A stretch of DNA of 5,536 nt from JBDNIO01 sp041688215 (GCA_041688215.1 JBDNIO010000122.1:1-5536), one strand, 5' to 3'. Shown: positions 1-5,536, counted from the first letter of the stretch. The notes: generated by a model from the sequence alone, not told the origin. Made by a program: numbers and translations.

Positions 1-483
1 AACGGCTCGCAATATATTAACCGCCAAGTCGCGGGCCTTTTGGAAAAGCTGCGCATTGAATTGACCAAATCACGGCCGCGCCATTGCAATGATAATGCCT
101 TGGCCGAGTCGAAGAATGCCGCGGTCGTGCGCAAGGTGTTTAGCTATGTGCATATTCCCCAGCGCTACGCTGCTCAGGTCAATCGCTTTAACCTTGAGCA
201 CCTCAATACCTATGTGAATTACCACCGCCCTTGCTGCTTCCCGGAAACGGTTATTGATGCCAAAGGCAAGCAGCGTAAACGCTACCCCTACAAGCATATG
301 ATGACGCCTTACGATAAGCTTAAATCACTGCCTAACGCTAAACACTATCTCAAGCCCAACACCCGCTTTGATGCGCTGGATGCTATCGCTTATGCAATCA
401 GTGATAATGAAGCCGCTAAACGACTGCAACACGCCATACATTTACTCTTTGTATCCATCTTTGAACGGATGCAGGCCAGCTGA
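1..483 (+). CDS. DDE transposase / integrase-core protein, C-terminal part (5' end outside window)
   Basis: The frame is open from base 1 to the TGA at 481-483, giving 160 residues with no in-frame start needed, so the gene begins left of the window. It starts with NGSQYIN, the usual sequence after the second catalytic Asp of an integrase core (DNGSQ/DNGSE). The third acidic residue is probably E36 in NDNALAESKN. If the missing residue before N1 is Asp, 35 residues separate the pair, the D35E spacing of rve-type transposases. TKSRPRHCNDN and the later YVNYHRPC segment (about 78-85) also fit this group. The Lys/Arg-rich tail ending in SIFERMQAS looks like a natural C-terminus rather than a truncation. 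It would cut and join element ends in the cytoplasm. GC is about 50%, lower than trmJ beside it, which suggests acquisition. IS481-like or a related group is possible, but the family is not settled. Confidence 0.85.
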   Translation, partial: NGSQYINRQVAGLLEKLRIELTKSRPRHCNDNALAESKNAAVVRKVFSYVHIPQRYAAQVNRFNLEHLNTYVNYHRPCCFPETVIDAKGKQRKRYPYKHMMTPYDKLKSLPNAKHYLKPNTRFDALDAIAYAISDNEAAKRLQHAIHLLFVSIFERMQAS

Positions 484-484
484 C

Positions 485-1261
485 TTAATCGCTACCCTTC
501 AGACTCATTTTGGGATTGGAATATGCTTGCTTGCGCGGGTCCAGGGCCGTTAATATGCCGCGCAGGATGTTAACTTCGGTACTTTCCAACTGGGTGCGGT
601 TGAACAGGCGCCGCAAACGCCGCATGAGTAGTTTGGGCTGTTCCGGGTCCAGAAATTCGCCCGCCACTAGCACGTCTTTCAAGTGCGTGTAAAAGCCCTC
701 GATATCCTCGGTGCGTGCCAGCGTATCGCCTTCGCCCATGTAGGTTTCAGCGCCAGCCTTAGTGCCCAGGGCCGCCATGCGTAGTTCGTAGCAAACCACC
801 TGCACGGCGGCGGCCAGGTTCAGGGAGGCATAGTCGGGGTTTGCGGGAATCATCAGGTGGCGATGGCATATATCCAGCTCGCCGTTCGTCAAGCCGCTGC
901 GTTCGCGGCCAAACACCAGAGCGGTCTGGCCATTCATCTTGTACGCTACTGCGGAAGCTTCTTCAGCCGCCGCGCGCGGGTTCATATTCTGCCAGTTCAG
1001 GCGCCGCGGCCGGGCGCTGGCGCCGATCACCAACTGGCAGTCCGCTACGGCCTGCGCCAGGCTGTTTACAGATTGCGCCCTCTGTAGCACATCGTCAGCG
1101 CCGGCCGCACGCGCAGTGGCATCTGCATGCGGGAAAGACCGCGGCGCCACCAGAACCAGGTTGGAAAGACCCATTGCCTTCATCGCGCGCGCCGCGGCAC
1201 CAATATTGCCTGGATGCTGGGGTTCAACCAGTACGATGCGGAAACTATCCAGTATTTTCAT
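485..1261 (-). CDS. trmJ: tRNA (cytidine(32)/uridine(32)-2'-O)-methyltransferase TrmJ
   Basis: TrmJ is a SPOUT-class enzyme that uses S-adenosylmethionine to methylate the 2'-OH of nucleotide 32 in the anticodon loop of several tRNAs, acting as a dimer in the cytoplasm. The 258-residue product shows the family motifs in order. LVEPQHPGNIGAAARAM (11-27) contains R25, the likely equivalent of catalytic R23 in E. coli. LVFGRERSGLTNGEL (115-129) and IPANPDYASLNLAAAVQV (138-155) form the trefoil knot and cofactor pocket. A helical C-terminal extension (about 185-240) includes LRRLFNR and NILRGIL. E. coli TrmJ is 246 residues; here the tail after NILRGILTAL runs 18 residues (DPRKQ to the end), slightly long. 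The ATG at 1261 leads directly into the conserved N-terminus, although only a weak purine-rich stretch precedes it. The gene is divergent from suhB, and its stop lies one base from the transposase stop. Part of the C-terminal tail could therefore be element-derived (inference). Confidence 0.95.
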   Translation of the reverse strand: MKILDSFRIVLVEPQHPGNIGAAARAMKAMGLSNLVLVAPRSFPHADATARAAGADDVLQRAQSVNSLAQAVADCQLVIGASARPRRLNWQNMNPRAAAEEASAVAYKMNGQTALVFGRERSGLTNGELDICHRHLMIPANPDYASLNLAAAVQVVCYELRMAALGTKAGAETYMGEGDTLARTEDIEGFYTHLKDVLVAGEFLDPEQPKLLMRRLRRLFNRTQLESTEVNILRGILTALDPRKQAYSNPKMSLKGSD

Positions 1262-1301
1262 GCTTTTGCACTTTCGGATTGATGTTCGTGTGCCACTGAT
1301 T

Positions 1302-1310
1302 TGCTATCCT
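1302..1310 (+). promoter_or_regulatory. Candidate extended -10 promoter element for suhB
   Basis: TGCTATCCT has the TG-n-hexamer form of an extended -10, with TATCCT matching four of six consensus bases. The only -35-like hexamer nearby is TTGATG at 1279-1284, but the spacer of 20 bases is longer than usual, so recognition would rest mainly on the extended -10. Transcription would begin near 1317, leaving a leader of about 27 nt before the suhB ATG. No convincing promoter for trmJ was found on the other strand of this 82-base region. This is a pattern match only. Confidence 0.4.
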
Positions 1311-1343
1311 ACGCGGCCTTCTACTGCCCTCGCAGCCTTAAAA

Positions 1344-2120
1344 ATGAATCCACTGGCCAATATCGCCGTGTCCGCGGCCCGTTCCGCTGGACGCATAATC
1401 ATGAAGCATTATCGCCAGGGCACCCTGGGCGAAATCCAGACCAAGGGGCGTAATGACTTTGTTACCGAAGTAGACCGCGAGGCCGAAGCGGCTATTATCC
1501 ACACTATCCGACGCGCACATCCCCACCACGGAATTCTGGCGGAAGAATCCGGGCGTGATGGCGCCGACGATGGTAAGGACGATGTGCTGTGGATTATCGA
1601 CCCCATCGACGGCACCATGAATTTTATCCGCGGTATACCGCATTTCTGTATATCCATCGGCTGCCAGGTGCACGGTCAATTGTCCCATGCGGTGGTTTAC
1701 GACCCGTTCAAGGAAGAGCTGTTTACCGCCAGCCGCGGCACCGGTGCTTCACTGGACGGCAAGCGCATCCGTGTTGCCAACACCGTGCGTCTGAACAGCG
1801 CCATTCTCGCCACCGGTTTCGCGTATCGTAAAACCGAAGACCTGCACAAACACCTGGGCACCTTCAATAACGTGCTGGAACAATGCGGCGATGTACGCCG
1901 CGCCGGTTCCGCCGCGCTGGATCTGGCCTATGTAGCTGCCGGTCGGCTGGACGGTTACTGGGAAATCGGCCTGCAACCCTGGGACATGGCCGCCGGGCTG
2001 TTACTAGTTCAGGAAGCCGGTGGAATTACCGCCGATATCGCCGGTGGAGATCCGCTGGAAACCGGCAATGTGGTGGCCGGCACACCCAAGGTGTTCGCCG
2101 CCCTGGAAAAGCTTTTATAA
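1344..2120 (+). CDS. suhB: SuhB, inositol-1-monophosphatase family / Nus-complex antitermination factor
   Basis: SuhB belongs to the Mg2+-dependent, lithium-sensitive inositol monophosphatase superfamily. In E. coli it also joins the Nus factors on RNA polymerase and is needed for proper rRNA transcription and maturation; that second role is assumed here by homology. The product has 258 residues (E. coli 267). The metal site is complete: LAEESG (65-70, E67), the DPIDGTMNF signature (86-94, with D86 and D89), and PWDMAAG (212-218, D214). TKGRNDFVTEVD (33-44) and VRRAGSAALDLAYVAAGRLDG (from 184) are typical of bacterial SuhB. I chose the ATG at 1344 because MNPLANIAVSAARSAG aligns with the E. 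coli start. The frame runs open further upstream to 939, but that part is antisense to trmJ. No Shine-Dalgarno sequence is visible before the ATG; the leader ends GCAGCCTTAAAA. The stop is two bases from that of secF. Confidence 0.95.
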   Translation: MNPLANIAVSAARSAGRIIMKHYRQGTLGEIQTKGRNDFVTEVDREAEAAIIHTIRRAHPHHGILAEESGRDGADDGKDDVLWIIDPIDGTMNFIRGIPHFCISIGCQVHGQLSHAVVYDPFKEELFTASRGTGASLDGKRIRVANTVRLNSAILATGFAYRKTEDLHKHLGTFNNVLEQCGDVRRAGSAALDLAYVAAGRLDGYWEIGLQPWDMAAGLLLVQEAGGITADIAGGDPLETGNVVAGTPKVFAALEKLL

Positions 2121-2122
2121 GC

Positions 2123-3055
2123 TCAAGCGTGCTTCGCGGCTTCCTCTTCTTCCTTGGGCGGGAACAGGTCTTCCTTGTTCACATCCAGGCGCAGCGCCAG
2201 CGCACTGGCGACGTAGATGGATGAATAGGTACCCACGAAAATACCGATGATCAGTGCGGTGGCGAAGCCATGAATTGCCTCGCCACCCAGCGTGAACAAA
2301 GCGATCAGGGTCAGCAATGTGGTGCCCGAAGTCATCAAGGTGCGCGCCAGCGTCTGGTTGATCGAGCCGTTGACCACCTCTTCCGGCGTGGCCTTACGCA
2401 TGCGCCGGAAGTTTTCACGGATGCGGTCGAATACAACAATCGTATCGTTCAGGGAGTAACCGATAACCGCCAGCAGCGCGGCTAGCACGGTTAGATCAAA
2501 CTCGATCTGCAGCAGCGAGAAAATACCCATCGTAATGATTACGTCGTGCGCAAGAGCGAGTACAGAGCCGACCGCGAGCTTCCAGTGGAAGCGGATAATG
2601 ACGTAGATCAGGATGCCGATGAGTGCGAACAACAGCGCCTGGCCGCCCTTGATGGTGAGTTCATCACCCACCTGGGGGCCAACGAATTCAATGCGCCGCA
2701 TTTCGGCATCGGGGTTGTTCGCGCGCAGGGCTTGCAGTACTTGGGTGCTTACATCTGCGGTTTCTGCGCCTTCCTGCGGGGCCAGGCGTATGAGCACATC
2801 GCTGGCTGCGCCGAAGTTCTGTACCACCGCGCTCCCATAGCCCGCCTCGGCCAACGTGCCGCGTATCTGCTCGAGTTCTACCGCTTCGCGGTAGCCGATT
2901 TCGATGACCACGCCGCCAGTAAAGTCGATGCCCAGCTTCAATTGCTGCACTGCCAGCGTCGCCAGCGAGAGCACGACCATCACAACCGAGAGTATCGCGG
3001 CGATTTTACTCAGCGCCGTAAAATTTATATTTGTGTCAGGCTTGATAATTCTCAT
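2123..3055 (-). CDS. secF: Protein translocase subunit SecF
   Basis: SecF pairs with SecD in the inner membrane. The complex associates with SecYEG and uses the ion motive force to complete export and release of preproteins on the periplasmic side. The 310-residue product (E. coli 323) has the expected plan: TM1 at about 16-36, the LGIDFTGG motif (41-48), a periplasmic domain to about 135, then five membrane segments at about 136-155, 161-182, 187-208, 240-258 and 262-288. The family signature IGYSLNDTIVVFDRIREN (198-215) lies at the fourth segment. D204 and R238 are the likely equivalents of the charged residues proposed for ion movement in Thermus SecDF. The tail is acidic then basic (KEEEEAAKHA). 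Start ATG at 3055 gives MRIIKPDTNINF, a typical SecF N-terminus. An earlier in-frame start at 3160 would overlap the end of secD and is not used. secF lies 10 bases after secD, with only a weak GAG-type ribosome site, so translational coupling is likely. It is the last gene of the operon. Confidence 0.98.
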   Translation of the reverse strand: MRIIKPDTNINFTALSKIAAILSVVMVVLSLATLAVQQLKLGIDFTGGVVIEIGYREAVELEQIRGTLAEAGYGSAVVQNFGAASDVLIRLAPQEGAETADVSTQVLQALRANNPDAEMRRIEFVGPQVGDELTIKGGQALLFALIGILIYVIIRFHWKLAVGSVLALAHDVIITMGIFSLLQIEFDLTVLAALLAVIGYSLNDTIVVFDRIRENFRRMRKATPEEVVNGSINQTLARTLMTSGTTLLTLIALFTLGGEAIHGFATALIIGIFVGTYSSIYVASALALRLDVNKEDLFPPKEEEEAAKHA

Positions 3056-3065
3056 AATTCGGGGC

Positions 3066-4922
3066 TCATACGGGCAGACTCTGCAGGCGTTTCTTGTTGC
3101 CAAAGGTGAGGTTGGCCAACGCGCGGGTGCCGACGATGGCGGTGAACATGGAAGTCGCAATACCGATGGACAACGTAATCGCGAAGCCCTTTATTGGGCC
3201 GGTGCCAAAACCGAACAGCACCAGCGCAGCAATCAGGGTGGTGACGTTGGCATCCGCAATTGACGAAAAGGCCTTGTCGTAGCCGGCGGCAATGGCCGAC
3301 TGCGGCGAGTTGCCCGCGTCCAGCTCCTCGCGAATACGCTCGAAAATCAGCACGTTGGCGTCCACCGCCATACCCACGGTAAGCACAATACCGGCGATAC
3401 CGGGCAAGGTTAACGTGGCTTGCAGCAACGACAGTACCGCAATAATCAGCAACAGATTCATGAACAAGGCGGCGTTGGCAAACAAGCCAAACACGCGGTA
3501 GTAAACCGGCATGAAAACAATGACCAACAAAAATCCGACAATGACCGCGAGGCGACCCTGGGCGATGTTATCGGCACCCAGGCTAGGGCCTACGGTACGC
3601 TCTTCCACGATTTCCACCGGCGCCGCCAGCGCACCGGCGCGCAGAAGCAGCGCCAGATCGTGGGCTTCGTTGGAGGTCAGGCCGCTGGTCTGGAAACGTT
3701 TACCGAACACGCCGCGGATAGTGGCGACGTTGATGACTTCCTCTATTTTCTCGCGCTCGCGAATTTCCTTGCCATCCTCATAACGCGTTTCCACCTTGTT
3801 CTCGATGAACAACACCGCCATGGGATCACCCACATGCGCCTGGGTGACGTTGAACATTTTCTTGGCAGCGGCGCCGTCCAGAGTTACGTGCACCGCGGGC
3901 GAGCCACTTTGCTGGTCGAAACCGGAGGAGGCGTCCACCAGCTGGTCGCCGGAGGCGATGACGTCTTCCTCCAGCAGAATAGGCTGGCCGTTACGGTCGT
4001 AGAACAGATCCGCGCCCGGCGGCGCCGCGCCACTCTTGGCGGCGGCTTGCGGGTCTTGCCCCCGGGCTACCAGACGATATTCCAGGGTCGCGGTTTTACC
4101 CAGCAGCCGTTTGGCTTCGGCGGTGTCCTGCACGCCGGGCAATTCCACCACGATACGGCTGTCGCCCTGACGCTGTACCAGCGGCTCGGCCACGCCCAGC
4201 TCGTTGACGCGATTGCGCAACGTCGTCAGGTTCTGTTGCAGGGCAAAGTCGCTGATGCGTTTTTGTTCGGTATCGCTTAACTGGACAACAATGCTGTTGG
4301 GTTCGTCTTCGCTTTCACGAATATCGAGTTCCGGAAATTCGCTGCGCAGGGCACTGCCGCCCTCTTCTTCGGCCTGGGCGTTGGCGAAACGGATTTTTAC
4401 CGCGTCGCCGTCCTGGAAGGCGCGTGTGTAGCGTATCGATTCACCCCGCAGGAAACGCGGCAAATCGCGCGAGTAGCGTTCATAAGTGTTTTCAAACACT
4501 TCTTTCATGTCCACTTCCAGCAGGAAATGCACACCGCCGCGCAGGTCCAGACCCAGGGACATGGGCTTGGCGTTGATTGCGCGCAACCAGCCTGGCGTGT
4601 TGGGCGCCTGATTCAGCGCCACGATGTAATCGTTGCCCAGTTCCTGTTTGAGCAGATCGGCGGCACGCAGTTGTTCTTCCGAACTCGCGACTCTGATCAG
4701 CAGACGGCCTGCTTCGGTCGCGGCCGAGGCTTGCGGCTTGATGCCGTCGGATTCAAGCGTCCTGACTGCCCGCTGCTGCACGGCGCTGCCGATAGCCTGG
4801 CCTTGTTCATGCGATATCTGTACCGCGGGCTGCTCGCCGTAAATATTGGGCAGGGCATACAGGGCAGCGATGGCAACGCCAAAAGCTAGCGCCAGGTATT
4901 TCCAAAGTGGATAGCGGTTCAT
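3066..4922 (-). CDS. secD: Protein translocase subunit SecD
   Basis: SecD is the larger partner of SecF, an RND-superfamily membrane protein that helps the Sec translocon pull preproteins outward using the ion gradient. The 618-residue product (E. coli 615) starts MNRYPLWKYLALAFGVAIAA, with TM1 at about 9-26. The LGLDLRGG motif lies at 123-130. A large periplasmic region follows: the P1 base and head contain TLRNRVNELGVAEPLVQRQG (234-253), IVVELPGVQD (257-266) and IRGVFGKRFQTSGL (402-415). Five membrane segments lie at about 456-474, 478-500, 504-524, 556-574 and 578-600. TVGMAVDANVLIFERIREEL (515-534) is the TM4 signature, and D521 is the likely functional Asp. A short Ala/Pro-rich loop (about 291-304) is probably a variable surface segment. 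The ATG at 4922 lies four bases after the yajC stop, with a poor ribosome site, suggesting coupled translation. No frameshift was seen. Confidence 0.98.
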   Translation of the reverse strand: MNRYPLWKYLALAFGVAIAALYALPNIYGEQPAVQISHEQGQAIGSAVQQRAVRTLESDGIKPQASAATEAGRLLIRVASSEEQLRAADLLKQELGNDYIVALNQAPNTPGWLRAINAKPMSLGLDLRGGVHFLLEVDMKEVFENTYERYSRDLPRFLRGESIRYTRAFQDGDAVKIRFANAQAEEEGGSALRSEFPELDIRESEDEPNSIVVQLSDTEQKRISDFALQQNLTTLRNRVNELGVAEPLVQRQGDSRIVVELPGVQDTAEAKRLLGKTATLEYRLVARGQDPQAAAKSGAAPPGADLFYDRNGQPILLEEDVIASGDQLVDASSGFDQQSGSPAVHVTLDGAAAKKMFNVTQAHVGDPMAVLFIENKVETRYEDGKEIREREKIEEVINVATIRGVFGKRFQTSGLTSNEAHDLALLLRAGALAAPVEIVEERTVGPSLGADNIAQGRLAVIVGFLLVIVFMPVYYRVFGLFANAALFMNLLLIIAVLSLLQATLTLPGIAGIVLTVGMAVDANVLIFERIREELDAGNSPQSAIAAGYDKAFSSIADANVTTLIAALVLFGFGTGPIKGFAITLSIGIATSMFTAIVGTRALANLTFGNKKRLQSLPV

Positions 4923-4926
4923 ATTT

Positions 4927-5256
4927 CTACAACGACTCTAAAGTGCCTTTGGGAACTACGCTGGATATCGCCGACTTCTGCATGCGGATTTCCACGCCTT
5001 TAGCCACTTCCAGCACGATAAAGTTCTCGCCCACGTCGCGGATGCGTCCGGCCACGCCGCCTTGGGTAATAACTTCGTTGCCTTTGTCCAGGCTTTGCAT
5101 AAGTTGCTTGTGCTCTTTCTGGCGCTTGGACTGCGGCCGGATAATCATGAAATACATGAATACAAAGAACAGCCCGACCATGATAAGAGTCGGATAAATG
5201 CTGCCGCCGCCTTGCGCGCCGGCCTGTGCATATGCAGAAGAAATAAAGAAATCCAT
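4927..5256 (-). CDS. yajC: Sec translocon accessory subunit YajC
   Basis: YajC is a small inner-membrane protein that copurifies with SecDF–YidC and with AcrB in E. coli. It is not essential there and its exact role is uncertain. The 109-residue product (E. coli 110) begins MDFFISSAYAQAG, followed by a Gly-rich stretch, then one membrane segment at about 21-39. RPQSKRQKEH (40-49) marks the cytoplasmic face. The soluble domain carries GNEVITQGGVAGRI (59-72) and VEIRMQKSAISSVVPKG (88-104), both typical of the family. The start at 5256 is supported by an AGGG ribosome site six bases upstream. It is the first gene of a yajC–secD–secF unit, with tgt upstream on the same strand and a structured 136-base spacer between them. 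Confidence 0.97.
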   Translation of the reverse strand: MDFFISSAYAQAGAQGGGSIYPTLIMVGLFFVFMYFMIIRPQSKRQKEHKQLMQSLDKGNEVITQGGVAGRIRDVGENFIVLEVAKGVEIRMQKSAISSVVPKGTLESL

Positions 5257-5262
5257 AGATGG

Positions 5263-5266
5263 CCCT
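5263..5266 (-). promoter_or_regulatory. Ribosome binding site of yajC
   Basis: Read on the minus strand, AGGG is followed by six bases (CCATCT) and then the ATG at 5256. It is the clearest Shine-Dalgarno sequence in the window and fixes the yajC start. It lies only 14 bases after the 5281-5293 hairpin, so structure in the leader could affect access to it. Confidence 0.6.
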
Positions 5267-5280
5267 GGTTAGACTAAGAT

Positions 5281-5293
5281 GCGGGAAACCCGC
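5281..5293 (-). other. Short GC hairpin in the yajC leader
   Basis: On the minus strand GCGGG-TTT-CCCGC forms a five-base-pair stem with a three-base loop. Its first base is the last base of the stop codon of the small leader ORF. No T-run follows on the minus strand (ATCTTAG), so it does not look like an intrinsic terminator for tgt. It may be a pause or structural element of the leader, or chance. Confidence 0.35.
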
Positions 5294-5367
5294 TAAATAT
5301 CGTTTTTGAATACGCCGCGTAACAGGCTGCGGCGCGGATTCAGGCGGCGCGGATTCAGGCGGCGCAT
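5293..5367 (-). CDS. Possible 24-residue leader peptide upstream of yajC
   Basis: An ATG at 5367 opens a frame of 24 codons ending in TAG at 5293-5295. The peptide begins MRRLNPRRLNPRRSLL and ends VFKNDI. It is strongly basic, has no signal sequence or membrane segment, and its RRLNP repeat comes from a 15-bp tandem repeat that keeps the frame. It lies 25 bases after the tgt stop and 36 bases before yajC. Against it, there is no visible ribosome site, and the ATG overlaps the candidate -10 element, so a transcript from that promoter would lack the start codon. It could be translated only on read-through transcripts from tgt. I do not recognise the peptide and the call is speculative. Confidence 0.15.
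   Translation of the reverse strand: MRRLNPRRLNPRRSLLRGVFKNDI
5308..5341 (-). promoter_or_regulatory. Candidate stem-loop in the yajC leader RNA
   Basis: On the minus strand, CGCCGC (5334-5329) pairs with GCGGCG (5318-5313) around a ten-base loop. Beyond a small 3x1 internal loop, GAAT (5341-5338) pairs with ATTC (5311-5308). The upstream arm lies in one copy of the 15-bp tandem repeat, and the other copy (5344-5356) carries the identical arm, so a second, longer-looped hairpin is possible. Function is unknown. Confidence 0.35.
5330..5365. repeat. 15-bp tandem repeat, two full copies and a six-base partial copy
   Basis: The unit CGGCGCGGATTCAGG occurs exactly at 5330-5344 and 5345-5359, and its first six bases recur at 5360-5365. 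It lies wholly in the tgt–yajC spacer, next to the candidate -10 element. The unit length is a multiple of three, so it does not break frames through it. Slippage during replication is the simplest origin. Confidence 0.9.
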
Positions 5368-5374
5368 TATGCCA
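5366..5374 (-). promoter_or_regulatory. Candidate extended -10 promoter element for yajC-secD-secF
   Basis: On the minus strand TGGCATAAT contains an extended -10 (TG-G-CATAAT), with five of six hexamer matches to TATAAT. No good -35 is present at the normal distance: a 17-base spacer would place AAAAAT there. Transcription would start near 5359, giving a leader of about 100 nt that contains most of the tandem repeat and both hairpins. The operon may also receive read-through from tgt. Confidence 0.45.
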
Positions 5375-5392
5375 CAGGCCGCGCGCGGATTT

Positions 5393-5536
5393 TTAGCGGC
5401 CATGTCCGGCTTCGGCGCTTTGCAGGAATTCGCGCGCAAATTCGTCGAAGTAATCCTGCTCTATTGCCTTGCGGATACGCGCCATGAGGTTTAGATAGTA
5501 TTGCAGGTTGTGCCATGTATGCAGGCGTGCCGCCAG
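5393..5536 (-). CDS. tgt: tRNA-guanine transglycosylase Tgt, C-terminal 47 residues (partial)
   Basis: Tgt exchanges guanine-34 for the queuosine precursor preQ1 in tRNAs with GUN anticodons (Asp, Asn, His, Tyr), in the cytoplasm. Only the C-terminus lies in the window: the frame is open from 5536 down to TAA at 5395-5393. The translation starts LAARLHTWHNLQYYLNLMAR and continues with RKAIEQDYFDEFAREF. This matches the end of bacterial Tgt, where E. coli has [22 protein letters not shown]. The catalytic Asp residues and the zinc-binding site are outside the window. The position directly upstream of yajC, on the same strand, is the usual arrangement in gammaproteobacteria and supports the call. 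The end seems natural, with no sign of truncation. Confidence 0.92.
   Translation of the reverse strand: MAARLHTWHNLQYYLNLMARIRKAIEQDYFDEFAREFLQSAEAGHGR

Noticed and set aside
841..1299. Plus-strand open frame of 152 codons over trmJ
   Set aside because: It is antisense to a clearly recognised gene, low-complexity and without family similarity.
939..1343. Upstream extension of the suhB frame to 939
   Set aside because: It is antisense to trmJ, shows no similarity to SuhB, and the conserved N-terminus begins at the ATG at 1344.
2107..2116. AAAAGCTTTT palindrome as a bidirectional terminator
   Set aside because: It has no GC stem, so it would be too unstable for a convincing terminator.
2546..3109. 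Plus-strand open frame of 187 codons
   Set aside because: It is opposite secF and the end of secD, and is explained by their codon usage.
3056..3160. Earlier in-frame start for secF at 3160
   Set aside because: It would add 35 residues overlapping the coding end of secD in another frame; MRIIKPD at 3055 is the normal SecF N-terminus.
3420..4280. Long plus-strand open frame of 286 codons
   Set aside because: It lies entirely opposite secD. Its composition (rich in Gln, His, Arg and Gly) is that of a shadow of a GC-rich gene, with no recognisable domain.
5281..5293. GC hairpin as an intrinsic terminator for tgt
   Set aside because: The stem is short and no T-run follows it on the minus strand. 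On the plus strand TTTTT comes only after an eight-base AT-rich gap, and no plus-strand gene ends there.
5306..5494. Plus-strand open frame of 62 codons across the tandem repeat and the tgt end
   Set aside because: It is antisense to tgt and the spacer. The Arg-rich repeat in it is just the translated 15-bp unit.
1..5536. CRISPR array, tRNA/rRNA gene or defence cluster
   Set aside because: No spaced direct repeats, no tRNA-like or rRNA-like sequence and no defence-type genes were seen. All the long coding regions except the transposase are conserved housekeeping genes.

Overview
The window looks like a piece of a gammaproteobacterial chromosome, probably from the Pseudomonas/Cellvibrio side of the class. 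The order tgt–yajC–secD–secF facing suhB, with trmJ divergent from suhB, matches what I recall of that group. The species cannot be named from this sequence. The conserved genes look GC-rich: a hand count of five 60-base lines inside trmJ gave about 58% GC. The first 480 bases count to about 50%.

Layout from left to right. Positions 1-483 (+) hold the C-terminal part of a DDE transposase that enters from outside the window. It converges on trmJ (485-1261, -), a tRNA 2'-O-methyltransferase, with one base between the stop codons. A short divergent region (1262-1343) separates trmJ from suhB (1344-2120, +), an inositol-monophosphatase-family protein that acts as an rRNA antitermination factor in E. 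coli. suhB converges on secF (2123-3055, -) with two bases between. secF, secD (3066-4922, -) and yajC (4927-5256, -) form a tight operon read leftward. The 3' end of tgt (5393-5536, -) lies upstream of yajC. No gap longer than 300 bases lacks a gene.

How the genes work together. YajC, SecD and SecF are accessory inner-membrane subunits of the Sec translocon, and SecDF uses the proton or sodium motive force to pull exported proteins across. Tgt and TrmJ both modify tRNA. SuhB supports rRNA transcription through the Nus complex. Apart from the transposase this is core housekeeping DNA with intact reading frames.

I see no new multi-gene system. The least ordinary parts are two. The 136-base tgt–yajC spacer contains an extended -10 promoter, a 15-bp tandem repeat, two competing hairpins and a 24-codon leader ORF. 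At the left edge, a transposase end abuts trmJ where related genomes, as I remember them, carry cysE and iscR.
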